Positions 17,343 to 24,950 of a stretch of 64,000 nucleotides of DNA are shown piece by piece (position 1 is the first letter of the stretch; the number at the start of each line of letters is the position of its first letter). Made by a program: the position numbers and the translations under genes. The stretch covers positions 1,982,001-2,046,000 of the forward strand of contig CP168152.1 of the NCBI GenBank assembly GCA_041545745.1, read 5' to 3'. Source of the DNA: Stenotrophomonas indicatrix. GTDB lineage: Bacteria > Pseudomonadota > Gammaproteobacteria > Xanthomonadales > Xanthomonadaceae. The notes beneath the pieces are model-generated. The model was not told where the DNA came from, searched no databases, and worked only from the letters and a program-made list of their open reading frames with translations.

Positions 17343-19844
17343 ATGAGCACCTCCAGCACCACAACCGTCCACGAGACGGCTTCCACCATCAGCCTGCCGA
17401 TCGAAGGCATGACCTGCGCCAGCTGTGTTGGCCGCGTTGAAGCGGCCCTGGCCAAGGTCGAGGGGGTCGCCAGCGTGTCGGTCAACCTGGCCACCGAGCG
17501 CGCGGACATCCGCTCCTCTGGTCCGGTCGACCGCGATGCGCTGATCCAGGCAGTGGAGAAGGTGGGCTACGAAGTACCGGCCGCGACCACCGAACTGGCC
17601 GTGGAAGGCATGACCTGCGCGTCCTGCGTCGGCCGCGTGGAGCGCGCGCTGTTGGCGGTGCCGGGCGTCAGTCACGCCAGCGTCAACCTGGCCACCGAGC
17701 GTGCGACCGTGCGCGGCGTTGCCGGCATCGACGCGCTGGTGGCGGCGATCGACAAGGTTGGATATGCGGCACGCGCGATCGATGGCGGTACCCAGGTCGA
17801 TGAGGAAGCGGCGGAAAAGAAGGATGCCGAGCGGGTGGCGCTGAAGCGCGACCTGATCCTGGCCAGCGTGCTGGCGGCCCCCGTGTTCGTGCTGGAAATG
17901 GGCTCGCACCTGATCCCCGGCATGCACCATTGGGTGATGTCCACGATCGGCATGCAGGCCAGCTGGTACCTGCAGTTCGTGCTGACCACGCTGGTCCTGG
18001 CCATTCCCGGCCGGCGCTTCTACCAGAAGGGCTTCCCGGCGCTGCTGCGCCTGGCGCCGGACATGAACTCGCTGGTGGCGGTGGGCACCGCGGCGGCGTT
18101 CGGTTATTCGGTGGTGGCCACCTTCATCCCGCGCCTGCTGCCGGCGGGCACGGTGAATGTCTACTACGAAGCTGCGGCGGTGATCGTCGCGCTGATCCTG
18201 CTCGGCCGGTTCCTGGAAGTGCGTGCGAAAGGCCGCACCTCGGAGGCGATCAAGCGCCTGGTCAACCTGCAGGCCAAGGTGGCGCACGTCAGCCGCGAAG
18301 GGCGCATCGTCGATATCCCGATCAACGAGGTGCTGCTGGGCGATCTGCTGGAAGTGCGTCCGGGCGAGCGCGTGCCGGTGGATGGTGAAGTGACCGACGG
18401 TCGCAGTTTCGTCGACGAGTCGATGATCACCGGCGAGCCGATCCCGGTGGAGAAGTCGGCTGGCAGCAGCGTGGTCGGCGGCACCGTCAACCAGAAGGGC
18501 GCGCTGACCCTGCGTGCGACCGCGGTGGGTGGGCAGACTATGCTGGCGCAGATCATCCGTCTGGTTGAACAGGCACAGGGTTCCAAGCTGCCGATCCAGG
18601 CCGTGGTCGACAAGGTGACGCTGTGGTTCGTGCCGGCGGTGATGCTGGCGGCGTTGGCCACCTTCCTGGTGTGGCTGATCTTCGGGCCGTCGCCGGCGCT
18701 GACCTTCGCGCTGGTCAACGCGGTGGCCGTGCTGATCATTGCCTGCCCGTGCGCGATGGGGCTGGCGACGCCGACCTCGATCATGGTCGGCACCGGCCGC
18801 GGCGCCGAGATGGGCGTGCTGTTCCGCAAGGGTGAGGCGCTGCAGCTGTTGAAGGATGCCAAGGTGGTGGCGGTGGACAAGACGGGCACCTTGACCGAAG
18901 GGCGACCGCTGCTGACCGACCTGGAGATCGCCGACGGCTTCGATCGCGCGCAGGTACTGGCATGGGTGGCAGCGGTGGAATCGCGCTCGGAGCATCCGAT
19001 CGCCCGCGCCATTGTCGAGGCGGCAACGGAGGAGGGCATCGCGCTGCCAGCGATGGTTGATTTCGAGTCGGTGACCGGCATGGGTGTGCGTGCCAGCGTC
19101 GACGGTGCGCGGGTGGAAGTGGGTGCCGACCGCTTCATGCGTTCGCTGGGCGTGGACATCGGCATGTTCGCTGCGCTGGCCGATCGCCTGGGCAACGAAG
19201 GAAAGTCGCCGCTGTATGCCGCCGTCGATGGCCGCCTGGCGGCGATCATCGCAGTCTCCGATCCGATCAAGCCGAGTACGCCGGCCGCCATTGCCGCCCT
19301 GCACCAGCTTGGCCTGAAGGTGGCCATGATTACCGGTGACAACGCCGCTACCGCGCAGGCCATTGCCCGCCAGCTCGGCATCGATGAAGTGGTGGCCGAA
19401 GTGCTGCCGGAAGGCAAGGTGGAGGCGGTGCGCCGGTTGAAGGCGGCTTACGGTCAGATCGCGTTCGTCGGTGATGGCATCAACGATGCGCCGGCGCTGG
19501 CCGAGGCTGATGTCGGCCTGGCCATCGGCACCGGTACCGACGTCGCGGTGGAGTCGGCCGACGTGGTGCTGATGTCCGGCAACCTGCAGGGTGTGCCCAA
19601 CGCCATCGCACTGTCGAAGGCGACCATCGGCAACATCCGCCAGAATCTGTTCTGGGCCTTTGCCTACAACACCGCATTGATCCCGGTCGCGGCGGGTGCG
19701 CTGTATCCGGTATGGGGCGTGTTGCTGTCACCGGTGTTCGCCGCCGGTGCCATGGCGCTGTCCAGTGTGTTCGTGCTCGGCAATGCGCTGCGCCTGCGGC
19801 GCTTCCAGGCACCGATGGTTGAGGCGCCCCATGCAGCCCAGTGA
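17343..19844 (+). CDS. copA: Cu(I)-exporting P1B-type ATPase
   Basis: CopA pumps cytosolic Cu(I) to the periplasm. The 833-residue protein has two N-terminal heavy-metal domains, each with [12 protein letters not shown] (first CxxC at Cys 25/28). The transmembrane copper site is CPC at about 467-469 in [13 protein letters not shown]. Later come the phosphorylated Asp 512 in [20 protein letters not shown] (the HP motif), [14 protein letters not shown] and [17 protein letters not shown]. The last helices precede a short hydrophilic tail. It is transcribed from the CueR-type promoter and is followed 12 bp later by cueR, so activator and pump share a transcript. Confidence 0.96.
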   Translation: MSTSSTTTVHETASTISLPIEGMTCASCVGRVEAALAKVEGVASVSVNLATERADIRSSGPVDRDALIQAVEKVGYEVPAATTELAVEGMTCASCVGRVERALLAVPGVSHASVNLATERATVRGVAGIDALVAAIDKVGYAARAIDGGTQVDEEAAEKKDAERVALKRDLILASVLAAPVFVLEMGSHLIPGMHHWVMSTIGMQASWYLQFVLTTLVLAIPGRRFYQKGFPALLRLAPDMNSLVAVGTAAAFGYSVVATFIPRLLPAGTVNVYYEAAAVIVALILLGRFLEVRAKGRTSEAIKRLVNLQAKVAHVSREGRIVDIPINEVLLGDLLEVRPGERVPVDGEVTDGRSFVDESMITGEPIPVEKSAGSSVVGGTVNQKGALTLRATAVGGQTMLAQIIRLVEQAQGSKLPIQAVVDKVTLWFVPAVMLAALATFLVWLIFGPSPALTFALVNAVAVLIIACPCAMGLATPTSIMVGTGRGAEMGVLFRKGEALQLLKDAKVVAVDKTGTLTEGRPLLTDLEIADGFDRAQVLAWVAAVESRSEHPIARAIVEAATEEGIALPAMVDFESVTGMGVRASVDGARVEVGADRFMRSLGVDIGMFAALADRLGNEGKSPLYAAVDGRLAAIIAVSDPIKPSTPAAIAALHQLGLKVAMITGDNAATAQAIARQLGIDEVVAEVLPEGKVEAVRRLKAAYGQIAFVGDGINDAPALAEADVGLAIGTGTDVAVESADVVLMSGNLQGVPNAIALSKATIGNIRQNLFWAFAYNTALIPVAAGALYPVWGVLLSPVFAAGAMALSSVFVLGNALRLRRFQAPMVEAPHAAQ

Positions 19845-19856
19845 AGGAGCGATTGA

Positions 19857-20309
19857 ATGAACATCGGTGAAGCGTCGAAGGCATCCAGCGTGTCGGCCAA
19901 GATGATCCGCTACTACGAGCAGATCGGCCTGATTCCTCAGGCTGACCGCACCGGAGCGGGCTATCGCGCCTATTCGCAGGCCGACGTGCATCGGCTGCGT
20001 TTCATCCGTCGCGCACGCGATCTCGGCTTTTCGGTGGCCGAGATCACCAATCTGCTGGGCCTGTGGAACGACACCTCGCGGCACAGCGCCGACGTCAAGC
20101 GCCTGGCCGAGCAGCACATCGATGATCTGGAGCAGCGCATCGAGAACATGCGGCAGATGGCCGATACGCTGAAATCACTGATCAGCTGCTGCGCCGGCGA
20201 TGACCGCCCCGAGTGCCCGATCCTGCAGCGGCTGGGGGAGGGCGAGGAGGGCGCTGTGCCGGTTGCAGCGCCCGCCGGGGCGGTACGCAGGCGCTCGCGC
20301 AGGACCTGA
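19857..20309 (+). CDS. cueR: Copper-responsive MerR-family activator
   Basis: The 150-residue protein has the MerR winged helix (NIGEASKASSVSAKMIRYYEQIGL, then GYRAYSQADVHRLRFI), a dimerisation helix (about 75-108) and a C-terminal metal loop. The Cu(I) ligands Cys 112 and Cys 120 are in the pattern C-x7-C (CAGDDRPEC), at the same positions as in E. coli CueR. It should twist the stretched promoters of copA and copZ when copper binds. The tail after residue 125 is Arg/Ala rich and longer than in E. coli. Confidence 0.92.
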   Translation: MNIGEASKASSVSAKMIRYYEQIGLIPQADRTGAGYRAYSQADVHRLRFIRRARDLGFSVAEITNLLGLWNDTSRHSADVKRLAEQHIDDLEQRIENMRQMADTLKSLISCCAGDDRPECPILQRLGEGEEGAVPVAAPAGAVRRRSRRT

Positions 20310-20324
20310 CGAAGACCTGCGGAA

Positions 20325-20370
20325 AAGAAAATGCCCGACCCGGCAGTTGCACGGGACGGGCATTGTTTTA
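20325..20370. terminator. Bidirectional terminator between cueR and copZ
   Basis: AATGCCCG (20330-20337) pairs with CGGGCATT (20357-20364), with A-rich sequence on the left and GTTTTA on the right. It can end transcription from both converging genes. Confidence 0.8.
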
Positions 20371-20387
20371 CGCAGTTGGCAGGACGA

Positions 20388-20582
20388 TCAGGCGGTACGC
20401 GGCGGGAAACCCGCTTCGGTCAGCGCTGCAATGATCTGCGCTTCGCTGGCCGAGGTCTGCACCTGCACGCGGCGGCTGGGCGGGTCGGCCGACACCGTCG
20501 CCGCCGGGTCGACCAGTTCGATCGCCTTGGTCACGCTGCGCGCGCAGCCACCGCAGGTCATGCCTTCCACATGGAATTCCAT
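20388..20582 (-). CDS. copZ: CopZ-like copper chaperone
   Basis: The 64-residue protein is a single heavy-metal-associated domain. It begins EFHVEGMTCGGCARSVTKAI with the Cu(I)-binding GMTCGGC motif (Cys 10 and 13). I chose the ATG at 20582 because GAAGGAG lies 6 bases upstream; the frame is open further out but without support. It probably hands copper to CopA and CueR in the cytoplasm. It converges on cueR across a terminator and has its own CueR-type promoter. Confidence 0.9.
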   Translation of the reverse strand: MEFHVEGMTCGGCARSVTKAIELVDPAATVSADPPSRRVQVQTSASEAQIIAALTEAGFPPRTA

Positions 20583-20616
20583 CTGTAGCTCCTTCGATTC
20601 ACTTGGGGGTGGAGGC

Positions 20617-20647
20617 AGTGTGCACCTTGCAACGATGGCAGGGTCAA
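20617..20647 (-). promoter_or_regulatory. CueR-type promoter of copZ
   Basis: On the minus strand, TTGACC (20642-20647) is 19 bp from a weak -10 (CACACT). Its dyad ACCCTGC / GCAAGGT, on the complement, reads ACCTTGCAACGATGGCAGGGT and shares most bases with the copA site. A common activator is therefore likely. Confidence 0.75.
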
Positions 20648-20745
20648 GCATTCCCCGAAGCGCAGGGGCCACGAAAAACGGCAGCCACCTGTACCAGCGC
20701 GGCTGCCGTGGAGGATCGTCCCCGCCCGCAGGCGGGGGTAATGCC

Positions 20746-23700
20746 TTAGAACTTCCAGTTCACGCCGAAGTACAGCTGGCGGCCGGCGTAGATGTTGGAC
20801 AGCAGGCGGGCCTGGCTGTCGTTGCCCAGATAGCTGCGCAGCTCGGACTTGGTGGCGTTGAGCACCGAGGCGGTCACGGTCCAGTCCGGGGTCAGGTTGT
20901 AGGCCACGTTCAGATCAAGCTGGTCGTAGGGCTTGGTGTAGGTGGTGAGGCCGTTGTTGAGGCCGCCGACCACTTCACCACGACGGTTGTACGAGGCGCG
21001 CGCGAGGAACTTCTCGTTCTCGTAGAACACCGTCACGTTGGCCTGGTTCTTGGCGCTGCCCACCAGCGGCGAGGAACCGATCTCTTCGCCATCCAGCACG
21101 ATCGAAGCCAGGTTGGTGTCGTTGTAGGTGTAGTTGGCCTGTACGCCCAGACCGAAGTCAAAGGTGTACTGACCGTACAGTTCCACGCCCTGCGAGACAC
21201 CGTCACGGCCGTTGGCTTGGGTTTCATACTTCTGCACCGTCACCGATTGCCCGCCAACGGTCATCTGCTGGTCGCGCACCACCGGCACGGTGAAGTTGTC
21301 CACGTTCTTGCGGAACAGCGCCACGCCGGCTACCGAACCGGGCTTGAAGTACCACTCCAGGCCCAGGTCGAACTGCACGGCCTCGAACGGCTCCAGCGCC
21401 TTGTTGCTGCCCGAGCCATACCAGCCGGGGGTGTCGGTACCACCAGCGACGCGGCGGTCGTTGCTGTATTCCTCGCTGACGTAGCGCAGGCCGCCCGGGT
21501 AGGCGATGGAGGTGTAGCTCGGGCGGGCGATCACCTTCGATGCGGCACCACGCAGCACCAGGTTGTCGGTGATGTCCCAGGCGATGTTGAAGCTGGGCAG
21601 GAAGTCGGTGTAGGTCTTGTCCAGCGAGCTGAGCGTGTAGACCTTGTCGCGGACCTGGTTGTCCGGCAGGCGCACGAAGCCGCCCTGGCAGCGCAGGTTC
21701 GGATCGGCGGCCGGATCATCGCAGCTCATCGGTGCACCGGCGGCGTTGTCCACGAAATAGTCGTTGAAGCGCTCGACCGAATCGCTGGACTGCGCGAACT
21801 GCTTGGTACGCACCACGCGCACACCGACGTTGCCGCGCACGCGATCGGTACGGAAGTTGGCCTGGAAGTAACCCGAGTAGATCTTTTCGTTGACGTCGTA
21901 GACGAAGTCTTCCTCGGTGCGGTTGTGCGAACCGCCGTAGGTCTTGTTCAGGTAATCGATGTAGGCCGGGTAGTTGACGCCCGGGAACACGTTGGCGTTG
22001 AAGCCACCGGCAATGTTGCTGATCGGGTTGGACAGGAAGAAGCCCGGCTGCGCATTGCCTGCGGTCGGATCGCAACCGGCCTGGTAGCGGTTGTTGTCAT
22101 AGTCGGCCGGGTCCAGGCCCGGGCACACCCAGTAGGTGTTGCCGGTGTTGCGGTGGACCTTGCCATCGCGGTACTTGGTACCGAACTGGATGGAATCCAG
22201 CCAGCCGGCTTCGAACAGCTTGGTGACATCAGCCTGGAAGTAGTTCTGTTCAACTTCGGTCTTCATCCACGACGAATCGGTGGAACCGGTATCGACTTCG
22301 GCAATGCCGGCCATCAGCTGCTGCTGCAGGTCCGGCGAGAACTGCACCGACGGGGTGCCGGTCAGGTCCCACGCGGTGTACTGATTGCCCGACTGCCACT
22401 GATCGCCGACCTTGCGACGCGGCTTGGCTGACATCCGGAAGTTCATCGACGGGCCGCCTTCAGACCAGGTACGGCCGCCGGTGAACGACGCCTTCCACAG
22501 CGGGCTGATGTCCCAGTCGATGGTCAGGTCGGCGGTCTGCGAGAGCGCCTTTTCCTTGCTGTAGCCACCGGTCAGCTGCGGGGTGGGGATGGTGCAGTCG
22601 TCCGGGCCCCAGCCACCGGGCTTCATGCCGGCCGCTGCGGCTTCGTCTTCACTGCAGTAGTAGGTCTTGCCGGCCAGCTTTTCGTACTGCGCACCGGTGA
22701 CGATGCTGCCGCTGGGGTCGAAGCTGAGCCCGTTGAGCAGGCGGCCGCCATCCCAGTTGCCGTCCTGGTTGTAACGGGCCAGGTTCCACTCCGGCACCTT
22801 CAGCATGTTCTGGGTGTAATCACCCTGCAGCTCGAAGCGGAAGTAGTTGGCGGTCAGGGTGAGGTTGTCGATCGGCTTGAACTGGAAAGTCAGCTGGCCG
22901 CCCTTGCGCTCACGCTTCTCTTCCTTCACCGCGAAGTTCACCGAGGTCGGCATGAAGAACTCGCTGTAGTTCTTGCCGGTCTGGTTGTTGAAGCCGGACT
23001 CGCCCCACCAGTAGTGGATGCCGTCCTGTTCCAGCAGGTTGCCGTTGGCATCACGTGCGGTGGTGCCGTTGCCGTACCACTGGTAGTCCTCGGTGCTGGC
23101 TTCCATGGTGCGGCTGGTGCGCTTCTGCTGGGTCACGCCGACCAGCACGCCGAAACGCTCGTCCTTGCTGTGCCAGGAATACAGCGCCGACACCTGCGGG
23201 TCGACGTCGTGGCTGGTGTCGGACGAGGTTCCTTCCAGGTTCACGTAGCCGGAATTGGCTTCCATCTCCAGCGGGCGGCGGGTATGCAGGATGACCGTGC
23301 CGCCGATACCGCCTTCGTCGATGCGCGCTTCCGGCGACTTGAACAGCTCGGCGCTGGACAGCATGTTCGACGGCAGCAGGGTGTAGTTGAACGAGCGGGT
23401 AGCTTCGTTGTTGGTTTCCGACGAAGCGACGAAGTTGCCGTTCAACTGGGTCAGGGTCAGGTCGGGCGCGAGGCCGCGCACGCTGACCGACTTGCCTTCG
23501 CCACCGCTGCGGGTGATGACCACGCCGGGCACGCGCTGCAGCGCGTCGGCCACGTTCTTGTCGGGGAACTTGCCAACGTCCTCGGCGGTGATCACTTCGA
23601 CCACGGCATTGGCGTCGCGCTTCTGCTGCAGGCTCTTTTCGATTGCGTAGCGGTAGCCGGTGACCTGGACGCTGTCCAGGGTGGTGGCGTCCTGCGCTCC

Positions 23701-23823
23701 GGTCGTTGCTGTCGCCTGCTGCGCGGAGGCGCCAAGCGGGGCGACGGCGGCGGCCAGGGCCAGCGCGATGGCCAGCGACAACGCGTCGTGGCCCTGTGTA
23801 CGTGTTGAATGCCTCATTGCCAT
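20746..23823 (-). CDS. TonB-dependent outer membrane receptor (Xanthomonas/Caulobacter type)
   Basis: The 1025-residue protein has a signal peptide (cut near ASAQQ) and a TonB box region LDSVQVTGYRYAIEKSL. Its plug shows VITAEDVGKFPDKNVADALQ, PGVVITRSGGEGKSVSVRGL and GGIGGTVILHTRRP, features of the receptor subfamily common in Xanthomonads and Caulobacter and often found beside carbohydrate genes. The barrel ends in LYFGVNWKF with a terminal Phe. ATGs at 23823 and 23817 are both possible. Two operators (23871-23884, 23992-24005) precede it. It is divergent from the GH92 operon, so it is a likely importer for the same glycan. Confidence 0.9.
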   Translation of the reverse strand: MAMRHSTRTQGHDALSLAIALALAAAVAPLGASAQQATATTGAQDATTLDSVQVTGYRYAIEKSLQQKRDANAVVEVITAEDVGKFPDKNVADALQRVPGVVITRSGGEGKSVSVRGLAPDLTLTQLNGNFVASSETNNEATRSFNYTLLPSNMLSSAELFKSPEARIDEGGIGGTVILHTRRPLEMEANSGYVNLEGTSSDTSHDVDPQVSALYSWHSKDERFGVLVGVTQQKRTSRTMEASTEDYQWYGNGTTARDANGNLLEQDGIHYWWGESGFNNQTGKNYSEFFMPTSVNFAVKEEKRERKGGQLTFQFKPIDNLTLTANYFRFELQGDYTQNMLKVPEWNLARYNQDGNWDGGRLLNGLSFDPSGSIVTGAQYEKLAGKTYYCSEDEAAAAGMKPGGWGPDDCTIPTPQLTGGYSKEKALSQTADLTIDWDISPLWKASFTGGRTWSEGGPSMNFRMSAKPRRKVGDQWQSGNQYTAWDLTGTPSVQFSPDLQQQLMAGIAEVDTGSTDSSWMKTEVEQNYFQADVTKLFEAGWLDSIQFGTKYRDGKVHRNTGNTYWVCPGLDPADYDNNRYQAGCDPTAGNAQPGFFLSNPISNIAGGFNANVFPGVNYPAYIDYLNKTYGGSHNRTEEDFVYDVNEKIYSGYFQANFRTDRVRGNVGVRVVRTKQFAQSSDSVERFNDYFVDNAAGAPMSCDDPAADPNLRCQGGFVRLPDNQVRDKVYTLSSLDKTYTDFLPSFNIAWDITDNLVLRGAASKVIARPSYTSIAYPGGLRYVSEEYSNDRRVAGGTDTPGWYGSGSNKALEPFEAVQFDLGLEWYFKPGSVAGVALFRKNVDNFTVPVVRDQQMTVGGQSVTVQKYETQANGRDGVSQGVELYGQYTFDFGLGVQANYTYNDTNLASIVLDGEEIGSSPLVGSAKNQANVTVFYENEKFLARASYNRRGEVVGGLNNGLTTYTKPYDQLDLNVAYNLTPDWTVTASVLNATKSELRSYLGNDSQARLLSNIYAGRQLYFGVNWKF

Positions 23824-23870
23824 CTCTCCCTCTCTCCTGGATTGATCCGGTGACTGACTGACGCGGAAAC

Positions 23871-23884
23871 TTGAATCGATCTAA
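23871..23884. promoter_or_regulatory. LacI-family operator, proximal, second TonB receptor
   Basis: TTGAATCGATCTAA is a full match to the shared palindrome. It is centred about 54 bp from the receptor start and is identical to the copy before the GH92 gene. Confidence 0.75.
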
Positions 23885-23991
23885 TTCGTGATGCCGATCT
23901 TTGCCTTCGCCCTGCAGATGCAACGAGCGCTTGGCAGATGGCGCGGCACGTCCTGTCTTGCTCCCCAACTCCGGGCCATCGCGCTGTCGTC

Positions 23992-24005
23992 TTGGATCGA
24001 TCTAA
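23992..24005. promoter_or_regulatory. LacI-family operator, distal, second TonB receptor
   Basis: TTGGATCGATCTAA is a full match lying 121 bp (about 11.5 helical turns) from the proximal copy. The spacing would permit looping by a tetrameric or paired repressor. Confidence 0.72.
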
Positions 24006-24223
24006 GCGATGGGCGGGGCGATTTTTAGCACGGCAACGGCGCCGACGCATGTTGCTGCGCAATATGGCAGCGACGTGTCGTACAAATGACCCTTTACGGA
24101 AAATTGCTGTAAGCGGTTACATGCGCAAATGGGCTGGGCCGGCCGGGCTGCGCCCAGCACCCGCAGAGGCCTTCAAGCCAGTGCGGCAGCAACAGCAGCA
24201 ACAACAGCGGCGTTCCGTGGGAT

Positions 24224-24403
24224 GGCGGGGTGGGTCCGGTTGCGGGGGACGCTGCAAGTCCCCCTCCGGGGCCCGGCCCAGCCGCTGGCGGCTGTGCGTT
24301 CGGGCGCTTGCGAAGCAGTGCTTCGCAAGCAGCGCCCTCACCCCTGTAAGCTCGGTCGCGCCATCCATGGCGCTCACGCCCCCGCAACCGGACCCACCCC
24401 GCC
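24224..24403. repeat. Compound stem module 1
   Basis: A perfect 25-bp outer stem (24224-24248 with 24379-24403) encloses about 130 bases. Inside are GACGCTGCAAGT, a GCTTGCGAAGC hairpin, CTGTAAGCTCG and the palindrome GCGCCATCCATGGCGC (24358-24373). A GACAGTTTCCTG tail follows. Confidence 0.75.
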
Positions 24404-24427
24404 TTCGACAGTTTCCTGCGGCTGACA

Positions 24428-24517
24428 GTAGATCCACGCCATGCGTGGATGAAATCCAATCCATTCGATGATTTCGAAATCGGTAGGAACATCCATCCAC
24501 GCATGGCGTGGATCTAC
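24428..24517. repeat. Pair of opposed SMAG/GTAG palindromes
   Basis: GTAG-ATCCACGC-CAT-GCGTGGAT (24428-24450) and its inverted copy (24495-24517) face each other 44 bp apart at the centre of the compound repeat, the paired layout described for SMAG elements. Confidence 0.82.
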
Positions 24518-24542
24518 CAGGCATCAGGAAACTGTCAGGGGT

Positions 24543-24720
24543 GGGGCGGTGTGGGTGTGCAGGACCGTTGGCGCCACGGATGGCGCCATCGAGCCCCCAT
24601 GGGTGAGGGCGCTTTGCTTGCGAAGCACTGCTTCGCAAGCGCCCGAACGCACAGCCGCCAGCGGCTGGGCCGGACCGCGGAGCGGGGTTTACGGCGCGTC
24701 CTGCATACCCGCAGCGCCCC
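24543..24720. repeat. Compound stem module 2
   Basis: Outer arms 24543-24565 and 24698-24720 pair at about 20 of 23 positions. The interior holds the palindrome GGCGCCACGGATGGCGCC and the GCTTGCGAAGC hairpin. It is a mirrored, diverged relative of module 1. Confidence 0.65.
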
Positions 24721-24842
24721 GCCCAGCTCGGGAGCCTGCTTCTGCTCTTGCTCCGGCCTCTGCAGGTGCCGGGCGCAGCCCGGCCGAAGCCCCCTCTCAT
24801 GCTGCGCCGCAGAATGCATTGGGCGAAATCCCCATGCTCTAC

Positions 24843-24856
24843 TTGAATCGATCTAA
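24843..24856. promoter_or_regulatory. LacI-family operator before the GH92 operon
   Basis: TTGAATCGATCTAA, a full match, lies 94 bp before the GTG start of the GH92 gene and just after the compound repeat. The repressor gene is the second gene of this operon, so this would be an autoregulatory site. Confidence 0.75.
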
Positions 24857-24950
24857 ATCCGCCGGGGTGCGGATTTGTACCGATGGAAACGAGGGCTCGG
24901 CCTGTGCGGTCGGTCCTTCGCTGCCGCCCTGCCGCCAAGGAGTCCTGCCC

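Larger units (their letters stand above)
24140..24800. repeat. Large compound inverted repeat between receptor and GH92 genes
   Basis: This stretch holds no convincing gene, although long open frames cross it on both strands. Its left half (24140-24450) is mirrored imperfectly by its right half (24495-24800): GGCTGCGCCCAGCACC / GGTGCCGGGCGCAGCC, AGCCGCTGGCGGCTGTGCGTT, GCTTGCGAAGC hairpins at 24306-24330 and 24616-24640, TTTCCTG / CAGGAAA, and a pair of GTAG palindromes at the centre. Each half contains its own long stem module, listed separately. Confidence 0.7.

Noticed and set aside
14110..17364. A 1084-residue open frame on the minus strand across the first TonB receptor gene
   Set aside because: It is the antisense shadow of the receptor in GC-rich DNA; it has low-complexity Ala/Arg/His composition, no domains and no ribosome binding site.
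24468..24950. An upstream extension of the GH92 protein
   Set aside because: It would translate the compound repeats; the GTG at 24951 has a strong ribosome binding site and starts a signal peptide.
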